Source of the DNA: Alistipes communis
GTDB taxonomy: Bacteria > Bacteroidota > Bacteroidia > Bacteroidales > Rikenellaceae
Reading direction: 5' to 3'
Length of the DNA stretch: 64,000 nucleotides
Assembly: GCF_006542665.1 (NCBI RefSeq)
Contig: NZ_AP019735.1
Coordinates: 1,550,001 to 1,614,000, forward strand
Both the position numbers and the translations under genes were made by a program. Of this stretch, positions 59,194 to 64,000 are shown piece by piece. The notes below the pieces were generated by a model, which was given only the letters and a program-made list of their open reading frames with translations, did not search any database and was not told where the DNA came from. Position 1 is the stretch's first letter, and every line of letters starts with the position of its first letter.

Positions 59194-59235
59194 CCTCATT
59201 TATTCCGCCGGCGCCGACCGGCACTTTATCGACGT

Positions 59236-60483
59236 ATGCTGTATCATCTTTTCCAATATCTCGACCGTTCTTACGACCTGCCCGGTGCGGGCATGTTCCA
59301 GTACATCTCGTTCCGCTCGGCGCTGGCCGTCATCCTGGCGCTGCTCATTACGATCACCTTCGGACAGGGGATCATCCGCTTCATGCAGCGCCGTCAGATC
59401 GGCGAGGAGATCCGCAACCTCGGCCTCGAAGGCCAGCTCCAGAAACGGGGCACGCCCACCATGGGCGGCGTGATGATCCTTTTGGCCGTGCTGGTTCCCG
59501 TGCTGCTGTTCGGCCGGCTGGACAACATCTACATTCAGTTGATGATCGTTTCGACCGTCTGGCTGGGGCTGCTGGGCTTCCTGGACGACTACATCAAGGT
59601 CTTCCGCCACAACAAGGAGGGGCTCAAAGGCAAGTTCAAGATCGTGGGACAGGTGGGCATCGGCATCATCGTCGGCACGGTGATGTGCGCTTCGCCCGAA
59701 GTCGTGGTGCGCGACAAGGTGGTCGAACCCGTCCAGCAGATCTTCGTGGACGACGACGGCGAGGTGATCGAAAGCGTCACGACGAACCGCGTGGTCATGG
59801 GCACCGAGAGCGTCAAGACCACGCAGACGACGATCCCCTTCGTCAAGAACAACGAGTTCGACTATGCGTGGTTCACGGGCGGCAACCGCGTGGCCACATG
59901 GATTCTCTACGTGCTGGTGGCAATCTTCGTCGTCACGGCCGTGTCGAACGGCGCCAATCTCACCGACGGGCTCGACGGTCTGGTTTCGGGCGTTTCGGCG
60001 CCGATCGTGGTGGTGCTGGCGATCCTGGCCTACCTTTCGGGCCATATCGTCTATGCCGACTACCTCAATATCATGTATATCCCCGGTTCGGGCGAACTGG
60101 TGGTCTTCGCGGCTGCCTTCGCCGGCGCACTGATCGGTTTCCTGTGGTACAACTCGTTCCCGGCCCAGACCTTCATGGGCGATACGGGGTCGCTGGCCAT
60201 CGGAGGCATCATCGCCGTTTTCGCCCTCTGCATCCGCAAGGAATTGTTGCTGCCGATCCTTTGCGGCGTGTTTTTTGTCGAGAGTCTTTCGGTTATGATG
60301 CAGGTCTCCTATTTCAAATATACCAAACGCCGCTACGGTGAGGGACGGCGCATCTTCCTGATGTCGCCCATCCACCACCACTATCAGAAGAAGGGAATCT
60401 TCGAGACGAAGATCGTCATCCGCTTCTGGATCGTGAGCATGCTGCTGTCGCTCGCGGCGCTCGCGACGCTCAAAATCCGATAA
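59236..60483 (+). CDS. mraY: phospho-N-acetylmuramoyl-pentapeptide transferase MraY
   Basis: 415-residue polytopic enzyme that transfers phospho-MurNAc-pentapeptide to undecaprenyl phosphate, giving lipid I. Helices with the catalytic Asp regions KRGTPTMGGVMILLAV, LLGFLDDYIKVFRHNKEGL and NLTDGLDGL; near the C-terminus GRRIFLMSPIHHHYQKKG carries the His triad. It is about 55 residues longer than the E. coli enzyme because of an insertion (about residues 155-215, acidic, with VFVDDDGEVIES) that lies between helices and would face the periplasm. This insertion is common in Bacteroidota. Confidence 0.96.
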   Translation: MLYHLFQYLDRSYDLPGAGMFQYISFRSALAVILALLITITFGQGIIRFMQRRQIGEEIRNLGLEGQLQKRGTPTMGGVMILLAVLVPVLLFGRLDNIYIQLMIVSTVWLGLLGFLDDYIKVFRHNKEGLKGKFKIVGQVGIGIIVGTVMCASPEVVVRDKVVEPVQQIFVDDDGEVIESVTTNRVVMGTESVKTTQTTIPFVKNNEFDYAWFTGGNRVATWILYVLVAIFVVTAVSNGANLTDGLDGLVSGVSAPIVVVLAILAYLSGHIVYADYLNIMYIPGSGELVVFAAAFAGALIGFLWYNSFPAQTFMGDTGSLAIGGIIAVFALCIRKELLLPILCGVFFVESLSVMMQVSYFKYTKRRYGEGRRIFLMSPIHHHYQKKGIFETKIVIRFWIVSMLLSLAALATLKIR

Positions 60484-60507
60484 TCAAACCAAAAAACGAT
60501 GAATGAC

Positions 60508-61221
60508 ATGAAAAAAATCTGGATTGTATCCCTGCTGCTGCTCGGCTGTTTCGCCGCACGGGCTCAGGCGCCGGCTCCGCTCAAAGGACGTATCGCCGTG
60601 AGCGTTCCGCGCGTCGACATGCGGCTCAGTTATGCGGAGTACGACAAGGCCTTCTCCGGCGACCTGCGAACGGCGCAGACCGATCTCGAAGGGCGGTACA
60701 TGCTGCCCGACGACGATAAGATCTATGCCGTGACGCTCCACCGCCGCGACGATGCGGCCGGTGCGCCGGCGCTCGCCAGCTTCTTCATCCTTCCGGGCGA
60801 GCAGCTCGAAGTCCTCGGCCTGTTTCAGGACGGGGATACGTTCGACTGGCGCGTGAAGGGCTCGCCCGTCTTCGAAGCCGACTACGAATACGGCAGGAAG
60901 TATCGCCGCGAGGAGCTTCGCGCCGCGACGCTGCGCCGCCAGAACCTCGCGGGCGAGTGGGACGACCTGTCGCCGGAGCGGCAGCGGCAGCTCAACGCCG
61001 AGCTGCGTCTGCTCGACCGCGGCATCAAGGAGCGCCGTTGCGCCTACATCCGCGAGAACCCCTCGTCGCCGCTGTCGGCCTACTACTTCACCTGCCAGCC
61101 CTTCCCGATCGAAGAGGTGGTGGAGTACTATTCGATGCTCTCCGAGTCGTTGCGCGAAGGGCGCTATGCGCCGATTCTCAACTTCGTCTGCGAGATGTAC
61201 CAGCGGATTCTCAACGCCTGA
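60508..61221 (+). CDS. DUF4369-like secreted protein inserted in the cell-wall cluster
   Basis: 237-residue exported protein with signal peptide MKKIWIVSLLLLGCFAARAQ. It resembles the DUF4369 N-terminal domain of Bacteroidota TlpA/thioredoxin-like proteins: LASFFILPGEQLEVLGLFQDG, FEADYEYGRKYRREELR and YIRENPSSPLSAYYF. The C-terminal thioredoxin domain with CxxC that normally follows (proteins of about 370 residues) is absent; the gene stops at 61221 and murD begins 13 bp later. ATG 60508 is preferred to 60499. An unusual place for such a gene; possible lineage-specific insertion. Function unknown. Confidence 0.72.
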   Translation: MKKIWIVSLLLLGCFAARAQAPAPLKGRIAVSVPRVDMRLSYAEYDKAFSGDLRTAQTDLEGRYMLPDDDKIYAVTLHRRDDAAGAPALASFFILPGEQLEVLGLFQDGDTFDWRVKGSPVFEADYEYGRKYRREELRAATLRRQNLAGEWDDLSPERQRQLNAELRLLDRGIKERRCAYIRENPSSPLSAYYFTCQPFPIEEVVEYYSMLSESLREGRYAPILNFVCEMYQRILNA

Positions 61222-61233
61222 CGCCATTTTGAA

Positions 61234-62586
61234 ATGAAGAAACTCGTTGTATTGGGCGGAGGTATCAGCGGCTACGGTTCGGCGATCCTCGCCCGCAGGA
61301 AAGGGTTCGACGTCTTTCTGTCCGACAGCGGCCGCATCGCCGACCGCTACCGGATGAAACTCGAAGCATGGGGCGTGCCCTACGAGGAGGGCGGCCACAG
61401 CGAGGAGCGCATCCTCGCCGCTTCGGAATGCGTCAAGTCGCCCGGCATCCCCGACTCGGCGCCCATCGTGCGCAAACTGCGCGAACGGGGCGTTCCCGTG
61501 ATCTCCGAGATCGAATTCGCGGGGCGTTATCTCGACGGTGCGCGCACGATCTGCATCACCGGTTCGAACGGCAAGACGACCACCACGTCGCTCGTCTACC
61601 GGATTCTGCGCGACGCGGGCTGCAACGTCGCCCTGGGCGGCAACATCGGCGAGAGCTTCGCCTATTCGGTCGCAACCGGCCGGTACGATTGGTATGTGCT
61701 GGAACTCAGCTCGTTCCAGCTGGACGGCATGTTCCGGTTCCGGGCCGACATCGGTGTGCTGACCAACATCACGCCCGACCATCTCGACCGCTACGACCAC
61801 TCGTTCGCGAAGTATGCCGCGGCGAAGATGCGTATTGCGCAGAACCAGCGTGCAGGCGACTACTTCATCTATTCGGCCGACGACGAAACGATCTGGTCGC
61901 TGCTGCCGTCGTATCGGCTGCCGCAGCGGCAGCTGCCCTTCGCCGCACGGGCTGCCGTCGCCGGCAGCGACGGCGACGCCTTCCTGAGCCGCGACGGCCG
62001 CTTCACGGCCGCCGTGGGCGACCGTTCGGTCGAGATCGACACGCGCCGGATGCGTATCGGCGGGCTGCACAACGCCTACAACGCCATGGCTGCCGCACTG
62101 GCCGCGCTCGCGGCCGGCGTCGCGCCCGACCGTATCCGCCGTTCGATTTACGCTTTCGCGCCGGTCGAGCACCGTCTCGAACCCGTGCGCGAAACGGACG
62201 GCGTGTTGTGGATCAACGATTCGAAGGCGACCAACGTCGATTCGGTGTGGTATGCGCTCGAAAGCATGAAACGTCCCGTGGTGTGGATCGCCGGCGGCAC
62301 CGACAAGGGCAACGACTACGAACCGCTCAAAGCCTTCGCCCGCGAGAAGGTGCATACGCTCGTCTGCATGGGTGTCGACAACCGCAAGCTCGTCGAGTCC
62401 TTCACGGGCGTCGTGCCGGAGGTGATCTCCACGGCGTCGCTGGACGAGGCGATGGAGGCTGCCCGCCGTGCGGCGCGTCCGGGCGACGCCGTGCTGCTGT
62501 CGCCCGCCTGCGCCTCGTTCGATCTGTTCCGCAACTACGAACAGCGCGGCGAGCTGTTCAAAAAATGGGTCGGCGAACACTGCTGA
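61234..62586 (+). CDS. murD: UDP-N-acetylmuramoylalanine-D-glutamate ligase MurD
   Basis: 450-residue Mur ligase that adds D-glutamate to UDP-MurNAc-L-Ala. N-terminal Rossmann-like domain (KLVVLGGGISGYGSAILARRKG), ATP loop GSNGKTTTTSLVYRIL near 110-125, central WYVLELSSFQLDGMFRFRADIGVLTNITPDHLDRYD, and C-terminal INDSKATNVDSVWYAL. The reading frame is intact and of normal length. Its distance to the DUF4369-like gene is 12 bp and to ftsW 66 bp. Confidence 0.97.
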   Translation: MKKLVVLGGGISGYGSAILARRKGFDVFLSDSGRIADRYRMKLEAWGVPYEEGGHSEERILAASECVKSPGIPDSAPIVRKLRERGVPVISEIEFAGRYLDGARTICITGSNGKTTTTSLVYRILRDAGCNVALGGNIGESFAYSVATGRYDWYVLELSSFQLDGMFRFRADIGVLTNITPDHLDRYDHSFAKYAAAKMRIAQNQRAGDYFIYSADDETIWSLLPSYRLPQRQLPFAARAAVAGSDGDAFLSRDGRFTAAVGDRSVEIDTRRMRIGGLHNAYNAMAAALAALAAGVAPDRIRRSIYAFAPVEHRLEPVRETDGVLWINDSKATNVDSVWYALESMKRPVVWIAGGTDKGNDYEPLKAFAREKVHTLVCMGVDNRKLVESFTGVVPEVISTASLDEAMEAARRAARPGDAVLLSPACASFDLFRNYEQRGELFKKWVGEHC

Positions 62587-62652
62587 CCCTTCCGATGACG
62601 AGTCCGTGCGGTGCGGGAAGACCCGTCGCACGGCGCTAACGACGACTGAACA

Positions 62653-63936
62653 ATGAAAGAGACCCGATCTTCCGAAACTGCATCCTCCGCGCCGCAGAGC
62701 GGCCTGCGGGCGCTGGTCGGCTCGGTGTTTACCGGCGACCGCGTCCTGTGGATCATCATTGCGGCGCTGGCCGTCATTTCGGTGCTGGTGGTCTACTCGT
62801 CGACGGCCAAAATGGCCTACGACGCCCATACGGCGCGTTCGACGGCGCATTTCCTGCGTCAGCAGGTGGGGATTCTGATCCTCTGCGTCCCGATCATCGT
62901 CATCGTCCACAAGATCAACTGCCGCGTCTACAACCGGCTGGCGCAGCCGGTCTATGTGCTGAGTCTGCTGCTTACGCTGGCCGTCTACTTCATCGGCGCC
63001 ACGACCAACGGCGCCGCGCGGTGGATTCCCGTCGCGGGATTCCAGTTCCAGCCCTCCGAGGCATTGAAGGTCGCCACGATCCTGCTGCTGGCACGCCGCC
63101 TTTCGTCGTGCCAGAGCAAGATCGACCGCATCCGGATCGTCCCGTCGCTCAACCCCTTCCGGTGGGGGCGGCCCGCGCAGCGCAAGATCTGGCGCGAGGG
63201 GACGAGGCCCATCCTGCTGCCCGTCGTGCTGTCGTGTGCGGTGATCTTTCCGGCGCATACGTCGTCGGCGATGCTGGTCTTTCTGACCTCGCTGGTGATG
63301 ATGCTCATCGGGCGCGTGCGGGTGAGCGAGCTGGTGCGGCTCGTGGGGCTGGCCTGCGCTGCCCTGCTGCTGGCGGGGTTGCTCAATCTGGGCCGCAGCG
63401 AGACGGCGGGCGGGCGCGTGAGTACGTGGATCGACCTGTGGACGTCGTCGCAGACCGAGAAACCGATCGACCGGCTCACCGACACCGAACGTTCGATGAT
63501 CGCCATCCACAACGGCGGACTGCTGGGCGAGGGGGCGGGCCAGAGCGCCATGCGCGTGGAGATGATCCATCCCGAAAGCGACTACGCCTACGCCTTTTTC
63601 GTCGAGGAGTACGGGATCATCCTGGCCGGTATCCTGCTGATGCTCTACCTGTGGATCTTCTTCCGCGCCCGCGAAATCTTCGTGCGCTGCGGCACCGCCT
63701 TTCCGGGACTGCTGGTCTTGGGGCTTGCGCTCATGATTACCTGTCAGGCGCTGCTGCACGTCATGGTGACGGTCAACCTGATGCCCGAGACGGGACAGAC
63801 GCTGCCGCTCATCTCGCGCGGCGGCTCGTCGGTGCTCTTCACGGTCATCGCATTGGGGATGATCCTGAGCGTCAGCCGCCAGAACGACGAACATTCGCAC
63901 GATACGCCCCGCTCCGAGTCGATTTATGAAAAGTAG
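62653..63936 (+). CDS. ftsW: peptidoglycan glycosyltransferase/division protein FtsW
   Basis: 427-residue SEDS-family protein, the septal glycan polymerase paired with FtsI. About ten transmembrane helices; the conserved Asn-Gly-Ala-Arg-Trp block is ATTNGAARWIPVAGFQFQPSE near 117-136 and the C-terminal LPLISRGGSSVLFTVIALGMIL near 390. A cytoplasmic loop of about 50 residues after helix 5 (CQSKIDRIRIVPSLNPFRWGRP) is longer than in E. coli. Its C-terminal tail is hydrophilic. The last 11 bases overlap a possible start of the next gene. Confidence 0.95.
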   Translation: MKETRSSETASSAPQSGLRALVGSVFTGDRVLWIIIAALAVISVLVVYSSTAKMAYDAHTARSTAHFLRQQVGILILCVPIIVIVHKINCRVYNRLAQPVYVLSLLLTLAVYFIGATTNGAARWIPVAGFQFQPSEALKVATILLLARRLSSCQSKIDRIRIVPSLNPFRWGRPAQRKIWREGTRPILLPVVLSCAVIFPAHTSSAMLVFLTSLVMMLIGRVRVSELVRLVGLACAALLLAGLLNLGRSETAGGRVSTWIDLWTSSQTEKPIDRLTDTERSMIAIHNGGLLGEGAGQSAMRVEMIHPESDYAYAFFVEEYGIILAGILLMLYLWIFFRAREIFVRCGTAFPGLLVLGLALMITCQALLHVMVTVNLMPETGQTLPLISRGGSSVLFTVIALGMILSVSRQNDEHSHDTPRSESIYEK

Positions 63937-64000
63937 TCCGATCCCGACGTCCCGACCGGCGGATCGTCTCCCGCGCGACCGTCGGATCGATCTCTGCTAC
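63926..64000 (+). CDS. possible start of the next division-cluster gene (murG expected), 3' partial
   Basis: An ATG at 63926 overlaps the end of ftsW by 11 bp and the frame stays open to the window edge (25 codons). The visible residues are MKSSPIPTSRPADRLPRDRR-like and show no recognisable domain. Gene order in Bacteroidota predicts murG here, but the glycine-rich GGTGGH start of MurG is not yet reached. Low confidence; it may start downstream of the window instead. Confidence 0.3.
   Translation, partial: MKSSPIPTSRPADRLPRDRRIDLCY

Noticed and set aside
55237..59199. 1320-residue minus-strand ORF opposite the cell-wall genes
   Set aside because: Antisense shadow over ftsI and murE, both well supported on the plus strand.
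55941..60341. 1466-residue plus-strand ORF across ftsI, murE and mraY
   Set aside because: Spans three intact known genes in another frame; Arg/Gly/Ala-rich shadow.

Overview
The window is a GC-rich chromosomal segment from a Bacteroidota bacterium, most consistent with an Alistipes-like member of the Rikenellaceae. Evidence: promoters of the Bacteroidota type (a TTTG/TTG element about 19-21 bp upstream of TAnnTTTG), few Shine-Dalgarno sites, DUF4270 and DUF4369-type proteins, a futalosine-pathway mqnA, a glycine-lipid glsA/glsB-like pair and a class A RNase P RNA. The genus is inferred from composition and gene content, not from a database search.

Layout. 1-7.7 kb: truB (cut by the window edge), queA, a starch-synthase-like N-terminal half protein, a DUF4270 lipoprotein, topA and a secreted C1 peptidase. 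7.7-10.1 kb: rnpB (minus), a nitroreductase, a GDSL esterase and tRNA-Leu(GAG). 10.1-19 kb: a tripartite efflux locus (ABC ATPase, FtsX-like permease, HlyD adaptor, TolC) divergent from an NtrC-type response regulator and its histidine kinase. A sigma-54 promoter and a pair of helically phased upstream repeats lie between the two halves. 19.2-25.7 kb: tRNA-Glu(CTC), a DUF3298 lipoprotein, xseA-xseB, a methyltransferase, two EF-hand/leucine-rich-repeat surface proteins and folE. 26.3-29.9 kb: an HD hydrolase, an S4 protein, a THUMP-like methyltransferase and a ComEC-like protein, all on the minus strand.

29.9-39.5 kb: a compact minus-strand cluster of phage-type genes (putative tail proteins, ClpP-like head protease, HK97-like capsid, portal, connector, holin, P5-like muramidase). 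It has no recognisable terminase, tape measure, integrase or transposase. 40-49.6 kb: mqnA, corA, a YihY protein, a DUF2520 protein, a KdsC-like phosphatase, an alpha/beta hydrolase, a hexapeptide acetyltransferase, an AspT/YidE-type transporter and a GNAT protein. 49.7-53.9 kb: a GH36 alpha-galactosidase and the glsB/glsA-like acyltransferase pair. 54.0-64 kb: the division and cell wall cluster rsmH-ftsL-ftsI-murE-mraY-[DUF4369-like]-murD-ftsW, running off the end probably into murG.

Two repeat systems overlay this. One is a family of short intergenic hairpins with constant flanks and sequence-variable stems; some copies form tandem promoter-bearing units in front of folE, mqnA and the GDSL esterase, others sit in leaders of the efflux permease, the response regulator and queA. 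The other is a modular dispersed repeat in three intergenic regions, one copy of which splits the phage-type operon. Strongest points for follow-up are the sigma-54/UAS circuit, the hairpin family and the terminase-less capsid cluster.
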